NCBI RefSeq assembly: GCF_018474005.1
Contig: NZ_JAHCSH010000001.1
Span: 372,001 to 436,000, forward strand
Origin: Curvibacter sp. CHRR-16
GTDB taxonomy: Bacteria; Pseudomonadota; Gammaproteobacteria; Burkholderiales; Burkholderiaceae_C
Length of the DNA: 64,000 nucleotides
Direction of reading: 5' to 3'
A program made the translations under genes and the position numbers. The notes beneath the pieces are model-generated. The model was not told the DNA's origin and made no database searches. It saw only the letters and a program-made list of their open reading frames with translations. This document shows, one piece after another, positions 45,829 through 54,034 of the stretch. Positions within the stretch are counted from its first letter, which is position 1. Every line of letters starts with the position of its first letter.

Positions 45829-45866
45829 CCGGGTATCAGATTGGGTATGTCCAGTCTAATACCCGG
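45829..45866. promoter_or_regulatory. 38-nt imperfect palindrome before ccoG
   Basis: Two 16-nt arms beginning CCGGGTAT (45829) and ending ATACCCGG (45866) match at 14 of 16 positions around a 6-base centre. The element ends nine bases before the ccoG ATG on the minus strand. GGGTAT occurs three times on the plus strand (45831, 45843 and 45870). It may be an operator, or a hairpin in the ccoG leader that hides the ribosome-binding site. Confidence 0.55.
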
Positions 45867-45880
45867 CTGGGTATGTGGTG

Positions 45881-45894
45881 TTGATGCATGTCAA
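45881..45894 (-). promoter_or_regulatory. FNR/ANR-like box upstream of ccoG
   Basis: TTGATGCATGTCAA matches the FNR consensus TTGAT-N4-ATCAA with one mismatch. It lies about 60 bases before the ccoG start. CcoG belongs to low-oxygen regulons in other proteobacteria, so FNR-type activation is expected. Confidence 0.7.
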
Positions 45895-45919
45895 TGCGCG
45901 AAGGCGCAGTGGCCAAGGT

Positions 45920-46696
45920 TTAGTGGGCCAAGATGCGTGACAGGAATTCTTGGGCGCGGGCTGGGCGCTCGCTGATATTGCCAAAAAAGGCTTCGGTCGC
46001 GCAGTCTTCCAAAATGCGGCCTTGATCCATGAAGATCACGCGGCTGCTCACTTTGCGGGCAAAACCCATTTCGTGCGTCACGCACATCATGGTCATGCCT
46101 TCACGGGCCAGTTGCACCATCACGTCCAGCACTTCGCTCACCATTTCGGGATCCAGGGCAGAGGTGGGCTCGTCAAACAGCATCACGGTCGGGTCCATGC
46201 ACAAAGCGCGGGCAATGGCCACGCGCTGCTGCTGACCACCCGAGAGTTGGCTGGGGAACTTGTGCAAATGCGCCAGCATGCCCACGCGCTCCAGCGTTTG
46301 CTTGGCGCGTTCTTGCGCCTGCGCGCTGTTGCGGCCTAGCACCTGTTTTTGTGCCAAGGTCAGGTTTTCTTCTACCGTCAGGTGGGCAAACAACTCAAAG
46401 TGTTGGAACACCATGCCCACTTTGGCGCGCAAGGCGGGCAAGTGGGTGGCGGGGTCGCGCAGCGACTGGCCGTTGACGATGATGTCGCCTTCGTCAAACC
46501 CTTCCAGCGCGTTCACCGTTTTGATGAGTGTGGATTTGCCTGAACCCGAGGGGCCGCACACCACAATCACTTCGCCCTTGGACACTTGTACCGAGCAGTT
46601 GGACAAGGCTTGGAAGCTGCTGTAGCGTTTGCTGACGTTGCGGATGTCGATCATGGGGGCGGATGAGCCCGGTGCAACTGCAGTGGTCATGGTCAT
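45920..46696 (-). CDS. Polar amino-acid ABC transporter, ATP-binding protein (GlnQ/GltL type)
   Basis: ATPase of an amino-acid importer, 258 residues. Walker [11 protein letters not shown]-loop [18 protein letters not shown], signature [15 protein letters not shown], Walker [17 protein letters not shown] and switch VTHEMGFA are all typical of the polar amino-acid (PAAT) group. The ATG at 46696 overlaps the stop of the methyltransferase gene by four bases; in-frame ATGs at 46717 and 46690 are less well placed. It is the last gene of a unit read as binding protein, permease, homocysteine methyltransferase, ATPase. Confidence 0.93.
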   Translation of the reverse strand: MTMTTAVAPGSSAPMIDIRNVSKRYSSFQALSNCSVQVSKGEVIVVCGPSGSGKSTLIKTVNALEGFDEGDIIVNGQSLRDPATHLPALRAKVGMVFQHFELFAHLTVEENLTLAQKQVLGRNSAQAQERAKQTLERVGMLAHLHKFPSQLSGGQQQRVAIARALCMDPTVMLFDEPTSALDPEMVSEVLDVMVQLAREGMTMMCVTHEMGFARKVSSRVIFMDQGRILEDCATEAFFGNISERPARAQEFLSRILAH

Positions 46697-47637
46697 TTCA
46701 GGGTGGTTTTGGCCCATTGCTGGATGGCAGCAATGTCGTCGGGGCGGGTGCGGCAGCAGCCGCCGATCAGGCGAGCCCCCTTGGCGTGCCAGCGGCTGGC
46801 TTGCTCGGCAAAGTGCGAGGCGCTGGCGTCGCCATGCCAGGTTTTGCTGGTGGCGTCGTAGTGCTCGCCCGTGTTGGGGTAGACCAAGAGCGGCTTGCTG
46901 GTGTGGCCTTGCATATGTTCCAAGAGGGCTGGTATGTGCTCGGGGGCGGTGCAGTTCACGCCCACGGCAACCACTTGGGCAAAACCATCAAGGGCTGCCA
47001 CGCACTCGGCCATGCTTTCGCCTTGGCTGTTGTGTTGGCCATCCCGGCAAGAGAAGCTGATCCACGCGCTGGCTTGTGGGAACTCTGCCAGCAAGCGGGC
47101 GATGGCACGCGCTTCGGCCAGGCACGGAATGGTCTCGCACGCCAGCAAGTCGGCGCCAGCCTCGGCCAGCACTTTCAGGCGCGGGCGGTGAAAGGCCATC
47201 AGCGCTTCTTCGTCCAACCCATAGTTGCCGGTGTATTCGGAGCCATTGGCCAGCATGGCTCCATAGGGGCCCACCGATGCGGCGATCAAAGGCTTGTTGC
47301 GACCTACCCGGTTGGCGGGTTCGGCCCAGAAAGCATCGCGCGCTTGGGCGGCCAACTCGACCGATAAGCGCATCAGCTTGGCGGTGTCTGCATCGCTCAG
47401 GCCACGGCGGGCAAAGGCCTCGAAAGTGGCTTGGTAACTCGATGTGGTGGCCACATCGGCACCGCTTTGGAAGTAGTCGTAGTGGACTTGGCGAATCAGG
47501 TCGGGCTGTTCGAGCAAGAGCTTGGCGGACCACAGTGGGTCTTTGATGTCCGCGCCCCGGCGCTCTAGCTCGGTGCCCAGTGCGCCGTCCAAAATCAACA
47601 AAGGACGGCGGCTCAGAAATTCTTGAATAGCGTGCAT
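46693..47637 (-). CDS. mmuM: Homocysteine S-methyltransferase (MmuM type)
   Basis: Transfers a methyl group from S-methylmethionine (or SAM) to homocysteine, giving methionine. It has 314 residues, a single-domain enzyme. The barrel starts [16 protein letters not shown] and contains [14 protein letters not shown] and [19 protein letters not shown]. The zinc-binding cysteines lie in [11 protein letters not shown] and in the C-terminal [14 protein letters not shown]. The gene is enclosed within an amino-acid ABC operon, overlapping the ATPase start by four bases and following the permease by 24 bases. This strongly suggests that the transporter brings in S-methylmethionine or methionine. Confidence 0.92.
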   Translation of the reverse strand: MHAIQEFLSRRPLLILDGALGTELERRGADIKDPLWSAKLLLEQPDLIRQVHYDYFQSGADVATTSSYQATFEAFARRGLSDADTAKLMRLSVELAAQARDAFWAEPANRVGRNKPLIAASVGPYGAMLANGSEYTGNYGLDEEALMAFHRPRLKVLAEAGADLLACETIPCLAEARAIARLLAEFPQASAWISFSCRDGQHNSQGESMAECVAALDGFAQVVAVGVNCTAPEHIPALLEHMQGHTSKPLLVYPNTGEHYDATSKTWHGDASASHFAEQASRWHAKGARLIGGCCRTRPDDIAAIQQWAKTTLK

Positions 47638-47661
47638 GAAAAAACGGGGTTGCAGCGTGCC

Positions 47662-48414
47662 TTAGCGGCCACGGGCGTAAGAGGGGGCTTCTAGGCGTTT
47701 GGCCAGCATGGACAAGACCCATGTCAGCAGCAAGTACAGGGCCGATATGGCCAAGTACGGTTCCCAGTAGCGCGAATACGCGCCAGCCACCGTGCGGGCG
47801 GCCATGGCCAACTCCAGCAGGCCAATGGCCGAGACCAGCGACGAGTCTTTGACTAGCGCAATGGATTCGTTCACCAGCGCAGGCACCATGCGGCGAAAGG
47901 CTTGGGGCAACACCACAAAGCGCATGCCTTGCCAAGGCGTCATGCCCAAGCTCAGGGCAGCCGCCGTTTGGCCGCCGTGGATGCTTTGGATACCAGCGCG
48001 GAAAATTTCAGAGATGTAGGCCCCCGCGTTCAAGCTCAAAGCCAACGCGCCAGAAAAGAAGGCACCGTGGTTTTGGCGGAATTCGCGGGCTATATCGCCG
48101 TGCAACAGCAGCCCCGTATCGGGGTGGATGAGCACGGGCATCAGTGCAAAGTGCACCAGCAAAATTTGCACAAACAAGGGTGTGCCACGAAAGAACGTGA
48201 CGTAGGCAGTGGTCAGCACGCGCAGCAAGCGCATGCCCCACTGCAGCAAGAGGTTGGGTCGGGAGGGACGCAGCGCGTCGGTGTTGATCAAGCCAACCCC
48301 GACGCCCAGCACCAGGCCTGCGGCAATGGCAATGACGGTTAATTGCACCGTCATCCACAACCCTTGGACAAACAAAGGGCCATAGCCAGCCAAAATATCC
48401 CAGCGCATGTTCAT
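47662..48414 (-). CDS. Polar amino-acid ABC transporter, permease
   Basis: A 250-residue inner-membrane permease of the HisM/GlnP family, with about five hydrophobic helices. It contains YVTFFRGTPLFVQILLVHF early on and the ATPase-contacting loop ALSLGMTPWQGMRFVVLPQAFRRMVPALVNESIALVKDSSL, typical of polar amino-acid importers. A single permease gene implies a homodimer. An insert around residues 95-120 (LMPVLIHPDTGLLLHGDIAREFRQNHGAFF) lengthens one loop. It follows the binding-protein gene by 43 bases and precedes mmuM. Confidence 0.92.
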   Translation of the reverse strand: MNMRWDILAGYGPLFVQGLWMTVQLTVIAIAAGLVLGVGVGLINTDALRPSRPNLLLQWGMRLLRVLTTAYVTFFRGTPLFVQILLVHFALMPVLIHPDTGLLLHGDIAREFRQNHGAFFSGALALSLNAGAYISEIFRAGIQSIHGGQTAAALSLGMTPWQGMRFVVLPQAFRRMVPALVNESIALVKDSSLVSAIGLLELAMAARTVAGAYSRYWEPYLAISALYLLLTWVLSMLAKRLEAPSYARGR

Positions 48415-48457
48415 CTCTGCGTACCTCCTAACAACTGCCCCTTTTTACAGCCAACGC

Positions 48458-49285
48458 TTACTTGGCTGCGCCTTTGAAGTACTGCTCGTAAATCTTTTGG
48501 TAAGTGCCATCGGCCTTGATTGCAGCCAAACCTTCGTTGAGTTTCTTGAGCAAATCAGCGTTGCCCTTCTTCACCACGATGCCGTATTGCTCCAAAGCGA
48601 AAGTCTTGTCGTTGATGGACTTGAATTTGGCGTCGGGGTTGTTGGACACGTAGTTTTCCACCACGCCGTTGTCCGCCACCACAGCGTCCACGCCACCAGC
48701 GGCCAATTCACTCAAAGCCAAGGGGATGGACTCAAAGCGCTTGATATTGGCGCTGTCCTTGCCTTGCAGCTTGACGACCACTTCTTCACCGGTGGTGGAG
48801 GTCTGCACGCCCACCTTGGCTTTTTTCAGATCGGCCAGCTTGGTGACCTTGGACTTTTCGGGCACTGCGATCAACTGGTGGGCATCAAAGTAAGGATCCG
48901 AGAAGTCCAGCGTCTGTTTGCGCTCGTCGGTGATGGTGACGGCAGAAACCAAGATGTCGCGGTCGCCTTGGGACAGCGCGTTGAAAGCACCTTCCCATGG
49001 GGTGGAGACAAATTCCACGTTCAAGCCAGCTTTGGCAGCCACGGCTTTGACCACATCGATATCAAAACCAACGATTTCACCCTTTTCATTTTGGTATTCA
49101 AAGGGAGCGTAAGTGGGATCAGTGCCAACCTTCAGTGCAGCAGGGGCTGCAGGAGCGGGAGCTGCTGCGGGTGCTGGGGCTGCAGCAGGGGCAGCGGCTT
49201 CGGGAGCGGGCTTGCTGCAAGCGGCCAACAAAATACCAGCAGATGCTGCAGCCAGAGACAAAGCGATACGACGGGAAATCAACAT
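48458..49285 (-). CDS. Amino-acid ABC transporter, lipid-anchored binding protein
   Basis: A 275-residue binding protein of the SBP_bac_3 family. The signal ends in a lipobox, ILLAACSKP, so the protein is probably a lipoprotein. An Ala/Pro tether of about 25 residues (EAAAPAAAPAPAAAPAP) separates it from the ligand domain, which starts LKVGTDPTYAPFEYQNEKGEIVGFDIDVVKAVAAKAGLNVEFV. SALSQGDRDILVSAVTITDERKQTLDFSDPYF is the usual ligand-contact stretch. AGGAGG precedes the ATG at 49285. It is the first gene of the unit with a permease, mmuM and ATPase; a terminator-like hairpin lies 30 bases upstream in its leader. Confidence 0.93.
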   Translation of the reverse strand: MLISRRIALSLAAASAGILLAACSKPAPEAAAPAAAPAPAAAPAPAAPAALKVGTDPTYAPFEYQNEKGEIVGFDIDVVKAVAAKAGLNVEFVSTPWEGAFNALSQGDRDILVSAVTITDERKQTLDFSDPYFDAHQLIAVPEKSKVTKLADLKKAKVGVQTSTTGEEVVVKLQGKDSANIKRFESIPLALSELAAGGVDAVVADNGVVENYVSNNPDAKFKSINDKTFALEQYGIVVKKGNADLLKKLNEGLAAIKADGTYQKIYEQYFKGAAK

Positions 49286-49316
49286 GGTGTTTGCCGTGGA
49301 ACGGCCTCCTGTTAGG

Positions 49317-49362
49317 AAGAAAAAGAGCGGCAATTATGCGCCTGTGAAACGCTTGCCGCTCT
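49317..49362 (-). terminator. Terminator-like hairpin between the DUF2126 gene and the binding-protein gene
   Basis: On the minus strand AGAGCGGCAA (from 49362) pairs with TTGCCGCTCT (to 49324): perfect 10-bp arms with a 19-base loop, followed by TTTTCTTCC. A second hairpin, GAGCTA-N6-TAGCTC (49368-49385), lies just before it. It may end the DUF2126 transcript, or act as an attenuator for the importer, because only about 30 bases separate it from the next start codon. Confidence 0.72.
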
Positions 49363-49430
49363 CCGGTGAGCTAGGGTAGTAGCTCGATTTTCACATTTGC
49401 TAATGCCCTTTGTGTACCATCTATCCTGTT

Positions 49431-52400
49431 TTAAGCGCCCTCGCGCAAGTCCAGCGTGAAGGGGAACTCCTTGCTGCCCGGCACGCCAATGGTGGCTGGA
49501 GGGATGACCATAGTGGATGGCGTGTGGCCCATGGCCGCAAAGCGCGCCAGGCGGCGGCTCTCGGCCTCGTAGCTGTTGATGGGGAAGCTGTCGTAATTGC
49601 GCCCGCCGGGATGGGCCACGAAGTACTGGCAACCGCCCACCGAGCGCTTGTTCCAAGTGTCCACCACGTCCAGCGTGAGCGGGGCGTGCACGCCAATGCT
49701 GGGGTGCAAGCTGCTGGGCGGGTTCCACGCTTTGAAGCGCACCCCGGCCACGTATTCACCCGCCACGCCCGTAGGCTGCAGGGGCACAGCACGGCCATTG
49801 CACGTGAGCACGTAGCGGCTTTGGTTAAAGCCCGTCACGCGCACTTCGATGCGCTCTAGGCTCGAATCCACATAGCGGGCGGTGCCGCCAGCGGTGCTTT
49901 CCTCGCCCATCACATGCCACGGCTCCAAGGCATTGCGCAGGTGCACTTGCACGCCACTGGTGGTGAAGCTGCCCACATGCGGGAAGCGGAACTCCAAGTG
50001 CGGGGCAAACCAGCTGGTGTCAAAGTCATAGCCTGCCGAGCGCATGTCGGCCACCACATCGGCCATGTCCATCTGGATGAAGGTAGGCAGCATGAAGCGG
50101 TCGTGCAACTCCGTGCCCCAGCGGGTGGCCGGGGCGCGGTAGGGCTCTTTCCAGAAGCGGGCCACCAAAGCGCGCAGCAGCAACTGCTGTACGCAGCTCA
50201 TGTGGGCGTGGGGCGGCATTTCAAACGCACGCAACTCCAAGAGGCCCAGACGCCCAGTGGACGAATCGGGCGAGAACATCTTGTCGATGGAGAACTCGCT
50301 GCGGTGGGTGTTGCCCGTCACGTCGATGAGGATGTTGCGCAGCGTGCGATCCACCAACCACGGTGGCATGTTTTGGCCGTATTTCTCGCGGTTGGCGTGG
50401 ATTTGCTGCAGCGCAATCTCCAGTTCGTACAACTGGTCATTGCGTGCTTCGTCCACACGGGGTGACTGGCTGGTAGGCCCGATGAACATACCGCTGAACA
50501 AATAGCTCAGCGCCGGGTGGTTGTGCCAGTACAGCAGCAGGCTGGCCAGCATCTCGGGCTTGCGCAGGAAGGGGCTGTCTGCAGGCGTTGCCCCGCCCAG
50601 CACGAAGTGGTTGCCGCCGCCTGTGCCGGTGTGGCGGCCATCGAGCATGAATTTCTCGGCCGACAGGCGCGACTCAAAAGCAGCTTTGTACAAAAACTCG
50701 GTGTTGTAGACCAAATCGCCCCAGGTAGCGACGGGGTGGATATTGACCTCGATCACACCGGGGTCGGGCGTGACTTGCAGCAGCTTGAGGCGCGGATCGC
50801 GTGGGGGCGGGTAGCCCTCCAGCACGATTTGCATGCCCAGCGTAGCCGCCGTGCGCTCCACGGCAGCCAGCAGGTTCAGGTAGTCCTCCAGCCGCTCCAG
50901 CGGGGGCATGAATACATACAGCACGCCCGATGCACTGCCCTGAGCCTCGGCCTTGGGGCCATTGGCGCGGCGGGGGTCGCGCACCTCCACCGACAAGGCC
51001 GTACGCGTCACCCAGTGGGCGGACTCCTGTGCTGCGGGCATGGCCGTGCTCTCGCGCAGTCCCGGCGCGGGAATGTGGGCAATCTGCTGGCGCGGAGGCA
51101 GTGGCTGGCGTGGCTCGGTGGGGTCGCGCTCCACCATATAGGGGTAGTCCCCCTTGCTGGTCCATGGCAGAGAATCGAGCGGCAGGCGGTAGCCCATGGG
51201 CGAGTCGCCGGGGATGAGGTACATGCGCTCATCGCGGAAGAACCAAGGGCCCGTCACCCAGCGCGTGCCTGCCAGCGGGGTATTGCTCGTGTGGTTAGAG
51301 CTGTCGGCACGCAGCGGCAGCACATAGCCCACCACGTGCTCCAGCCCTTGGCGGAACACGCGGCCCAAGCGAGCCCGCTCCATGGGGTCGCTCAGGCGCG
51401 ATTCAAACGGGTCTACGTTGACCGGCAAGCGGCGCTCGCGCCACAGGTAGTACCACGTGTCCTCGTAGCCCGGCTGGATGAAGTCGGGCGTGATTTGCAA
51501 CTGCTGCGCCAGTTCGTGGATGAAGCGCTGCCCATCCGCACTGGTGTACTGGGTGGGGTAGCGCTCATCGCAAAACAGCGCCGGGTTGCTCCAGATGGGC
51601 TGCTTGTCCTCGCGCCAGTAAATGGACAGCGCCCAGCGCGGCAGTTGCTCACCGGGGTACCACTTGCCTTGGCCAAAGTGCAAAAAGCCGCCTTCGCCAT
51701 ATTCCTTGCGCAGTTTGTGCGTCAGTTCGGTGGCAAAGCCGCGTTTGGTCGGGCCCAGTGCATCGGTATTCCATTCGGGGGCGTCACGGTCATTCACCGC
51801 CACAAAGGTGGGCTCACCACCCATGGTCAGGCGCACATCGCTCTGTTGCAGTTCGCGGTCTACGGTGTGGCCCAGTTGGTTGATGGCATCCCACTGCTCG
51901 GCGCTGTAGGGCTTGGTCACGCGGGGCGACTCGTACACGCGGGTCACGCGCATCTCGTGGCCAAACTCCACCTCGCATTTGTCCACGCCCCCTTCGATGG
52001 GGGCTGCGCTCGATGGCTGGGGCGTGCAGGCCAGCGGAATGTGGCCTTCACCCGCCAGCAGGCCGCTGGTGGCGTCCAAACCAATCCAGCCCGCGCCGGG
52101 CAGGTAGACCTCGCACCAGGCGTGCAGGTCGGTAAAGTCCACCTCGGTACCGCTGGGGCCGTCGAGCGACTTCACATCGGGTGCCAGTTGGATCAGGTAG
52201 CCCGACACAAAGCGCGCTGCCAAACCCAGGTTGCGCAGCAGTTGCACCAAGAGCCAAGCCGAGTCGCGGCAGGAACCGCTGGCGAGCTTGAGCGTTTCCT
52301 CAGGCGTTTGCACGCCGGGCTCTAGGCGGATGGTGTAGTTCACCGCGTGGTGAACCAACTGGTTGAGGCCCACCAAAAAGTCGATGGTGCGCTGTTCTTT

Positions 52401-52808
52401 GCGATCTACCTTGGCCAAAAACTTTTTCAGCAAGGGCGTGAGCGGATCGGCCACCAAGTAGGGCGCCAGCTCTTGTTTGAGGCTGTCTTTGTAGGCAAAC
52501 GGCACCGTCTCTGCGCCGGGCTCCAAGAAGAAGTCAAACGGGTTGTAGACCGCCATTTCCACCACCAAGTCCACCGTGACTTTGAAGCGGGTGGTTTTTT
52601 CAGGGAACACCAAGCGGGCTTGGTAGTTGGCAAACGGGTCTTGCTGCCAGTTGATGAAGTGGTTCTCTGGCTCGACCTTGAGCGAGTAGCTGATGATGTT
52701 GCTGCGGCAATGCGGGGCAGGGCGCAGGCGGATGATTTGGGGACCTAAGTTAACGGGGCGGTCGTACTCGTAACTGGTGACGTGGTGCAGCGCGGCGTGA
52801 ATCGACAT
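49431..52808 (-). CDS. Transglutaminase / DUF2126 protein
   Basis: An 1125-residue cytoplasmic protein. Residues about 1-85 form the bacterial transglutaminase N-terminal domain (HAALHHVTSYEYDRPVNLGPQIIRLRPAPHCR). Residues about 160-250 form the papain-like core with Cys in LASGSCRDSAWLLVQLLRNLG, His in FTDLHAWCEVYLPGAGW and Asp in IGLDATSGL. The remaining 800 residues are DUF2126 (QSDVRLTMGGEPTFVAVNDRDAPEWNTDALG, GTGGGNHFVLGGATPADSPFLRKP, HPALSYLFSGMFIGPTSQSPRVDEARNDQLYELEIAL). The DUF2126 family has been proposed to be glutamine-synthetase-like amidoligases. It is commonly clustered with ATP-grasp, alpha-E and transglutaminase genes, here found 5 kb away at 40.7-44.3 kb. Confidence 0.9.
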   Translation of the reverse strand: MSIHAALHHVTSYEYDRPVNLGPQIIRLRPAPHCRSNIISYSLKVEPENHFINWQQDPFANYQARLVFPEKTTRFKVTVDLVVEMAVYNPFDFFLEPGAETVPFAYKDSLKQELAPYLVADPLTPLLKKFLAKVDRKEQRTIDFLVGLNQLVHHAVNYTIRLEPGVQTPEETLKLASGSCRDSAWLLVQLLRNLGLAARFVSGYLIQLAPDVKSLDGPSGTEVDFTDLHAWCEVYLPGAGWIGLDATSGLLAGEGHIPLACTPQPSSAAPIEGGVDKCEVEFGHEMRVTRVYESPRVTKPYSAEQWDAINQLGHTVDRELQQSDVRLTMGGEPTFVAVNDRDAPEWNTDALGPTKRGFATELTHKLRKEYGEGGFLHFGQGKWYPGEQLPRWALSIYWREDKQPIWSNPALFCDERYPTQYTSADGQRFIHELAQQLQITPDFIQPGYEDTWYYLWRERRLPVNVDPFESRLSDPMERARLGRVFRQGLEHVVGYVLPLRADSSNHTSNTPLAGTRWVTGPWFFRDERMYLIPGDSPMGYRLPLDSLPWTSKGDYPYMVERDPTEPRQPLPPRQQIAHIPAPGLRESTAMPAAQESAHWVTRTALSVEVRDPRRANGPKAEAQGSASGVLYVFMPPLERLEDYLNLLAAVERTAATLGMQIVLEGYPPPRDPRLKLLQVTPDPGVIEVNIHPVATWGDLVYNTEFLYKAAFESRLSAEKFMLDGRHTGTGGGNHFVLGGATPADSPFLRKPEMLASLLLYWHNHPALSYLFSGMFIGPTSQSPRVDEARNDQLYELEIALQQIHANREKYGQNMPPWLVDRTLRNILIDVTGNTHRSEFSIDKMFSPDSSTGRLGLLELRAFEMPPHAHMSCVQQLLLRALVARFWKEPYRAPATRWGTELHDRFMLPTFIQMDMADVVADMRSAGYDFDTSWFAPHLEFRFPHVGSFTTSGVQVHLRNALEPWHVMGEESTAGGTARYVDSSLERIEVRVTGFNQSRYVLTCNGRAVPLQPTGVAGEYVAGVRFKAWNPPSSLHPSIGVHAPLTLDVVDTWNKRSVGGCQYFVAHPGGRNYDSFPINSYEAESRRLARFAAMGHTPSTMVIPPATIGVPGSKEFPFTLDLREGA

Positions 52809-53042
52809 GGGTAAACCTATTCTCCTGACGCAAAAAACTAGGCAAGTTCTGTGCCCAGCGGTTAGGGATCATAGCGGTGGTGTGTTGGCGGGAGTTACGC
52901 CTTGCAGCCGCAGGTTTTCTGACACTAGGTAGCGTCGCATAGAAGTGATCCAGCCAATTGGCGGCTGCATGACATGAATTTTGCATGGCAAATCTACCAA
53001 TTGCTACCACATTCCTCTAGAATGAAACATTACAATTCATAT

Positions 53043-53051
53043 TGTTATATT
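53043..53051 (+). promoter_or_regulatory. Possible extended -10 promoter of the secretion locus
   Basis: TGTTATATT (53043-53051) matches an extended -10 box (TG-N-TATATT) in the AT-rich 264-base divergent spacer. It would start transcription about 15 bases before the lipoprotein ATG. The -35 region (TGAAAC) is poor. Just upstream is ACAAT-N4-ATTGT (53033-53046). Nothing else recognisable lies in the spacer. Confidence 0.35.
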
Positions 53052-53072
53052 TTGTTTATAAAGAGGCGCAGC

Positions 53073-53744
53073 ATGGCAAGCTTTGTTACACGGATAGCAG
53101 CAATTTTGCTGACCGTGTGCCTTGCCGCATGTGCCAATGCGCCAGTGGGTTCCAACAGCGATGAGCGCTTTGCATCCGTTGCGCGTGGCACAGATTTCTT
53201 GCCCGGTAATGCCAAGTTCTACAGCTATGGCGTGTCGCAAAGCAAGGAGAACTTTGCAAATATTGAACGAGCGCAGTCGGACTACAGTCTTTACAAAGGT
53301 AGGCGCTACTGGACTGACGATAAGCCCGGCAGGTCTTCTGGCACGCTGAACCTCCTCCAGCAGTACTACCTACTGCACGTGCGATGGCAGCTGAAGGACG
53401 GTCACCAATTCATTGCCGAAAACATCGATGTGCGTGCCGTGATGCAGGAGTACTTCAAGACGCACCGAATTGTTCTGCCCTATCAGAAAGAAGGTCGCAC
53501 TTATTCGGCGAATGGGGATTTCGATCCAACATTGGTTCATGAACTCAAAGACGACACGGTAATTCTCAAATGGTTGATCACCACCTTAAAGACTTCTCCG
53601 AATGAGAGGTTTACCAAAGATATGGTGGCTAACCCATGGAAGTTTGAATACGAAGAACACATCGTCACCACCATCAAAGGTACACCGACCGTAGGCATTG
53701 ACTTTGAGAAGCATTGGGAATTTAGTAACGGGCACAAACAATGA
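53073..53744 (+). CDS. Putative lipoprotein of unknown function
   Basis: A 223-residue protein with a lipoprotein signal peptide: MASFVTRIAAILLTVCLAAC-ANAPVG, with Cys20 as the lipidated residue. The mature part is hydrophilic and mixed alpha/beta (DFLPGNAKFYSYGVSQSKENFANIERAQ, YYLLHVRWQLKDGHQFIAENIDVRAVMQEYF, TLVHELKDDTVILKWLITT) and matches no family I recognise. AGAGG before the ATG at 53073 decides the start. It is AT-richer than the chromosomal genes upstream and overlaps the next reading frame (ATGA at 53741-53744). Its place before a remnant with a DUF2235-like signature would suit a lipoprotein immunity factor, but that is speculation. Confidence 0.68.
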   Translation: MASFVTRIAAILLTVCLAACANAPVGSNSDERFASVARGTDFLPGNAKFYSYGVSQSKENFANIERAQSDYSLYKGRRYWTDDKPGRSSGTLNLLQQYYLLHVRWQLKDGHQFIAENIDVRAVMQEYFKTHRIVLPYQKEGRTYSANGDFDPTLVHELKDDTVILKWLITTLKTSPNERFTKDMVANPWKFEYEEHIVTTIKGTPTVGIDFEKHWEFSNGHKQ

Positions 53745-54034
53745 CTGATAAATCGCAACCCTATCTTTCGCCAACGCTCCGGCAAAGTCAGCACCAACGG
53801 TCATTTCCGCAGCAGCCACCGTACTCAATATCAACTTCGATGGCACGCAGAACAATCGCAAACACCCTCTCAAGCATAGGCCTCATCCAAAACATAGAGA
53901 ACCACAACCTACTGGGGACACTCTCCAGCATCAACGGCCTGAGCAACCAAGCAGTAGATGCAGCCCTCAACCCCTACCTGCTGCCCAAGGTCGGCTCCAG
54001 CATGAACGAATCAATGTGGAGACAAGCAGCATGA
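53741..54034 (+). pseudogene. Mosaic remnant: DUF2235-like start joined to fragments of the giant secreted-protein gene
   Basis: A 97-codon reading frame (ATG at 53741, overlapping the lipoprotein stop) with no independent fold visible. Codons for NTLSSIGLIQNIENHNLL to DAALN (53861-53967) are nearly identical to 56256-56365 of the large gene. They are followed directly by NPYLLPKVG (53968-53997), which in the large gene lies about 380 bases further on (56748-56780), so an internal deletion is evident. In another frame, 53749-53858 reads PTVISAAATVLNINFDGTQNNR, resembling the start of DUF2235 (Tle1-like) proteins. I read it as a recombination scar; a small functional protein cannot be excluded because frame-keeping 3-nt gaps are seen. 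Confidence 0.6.

Noticed and set aside
49286..49430. A SAM riboswitch in front of the methionine-type importer
   Set aside because: Hairpins and a terminator are present, but I could not recognise the conserved core of any known SAM or SAH riboswitch class.
53861..53997. A CRISPR-like or tandem repeat array at the start of the secretion locus
   Set aside because: The similarity is a single duplicated segment shared with 56256-56365 and 56748-56780, with no regular spacing.
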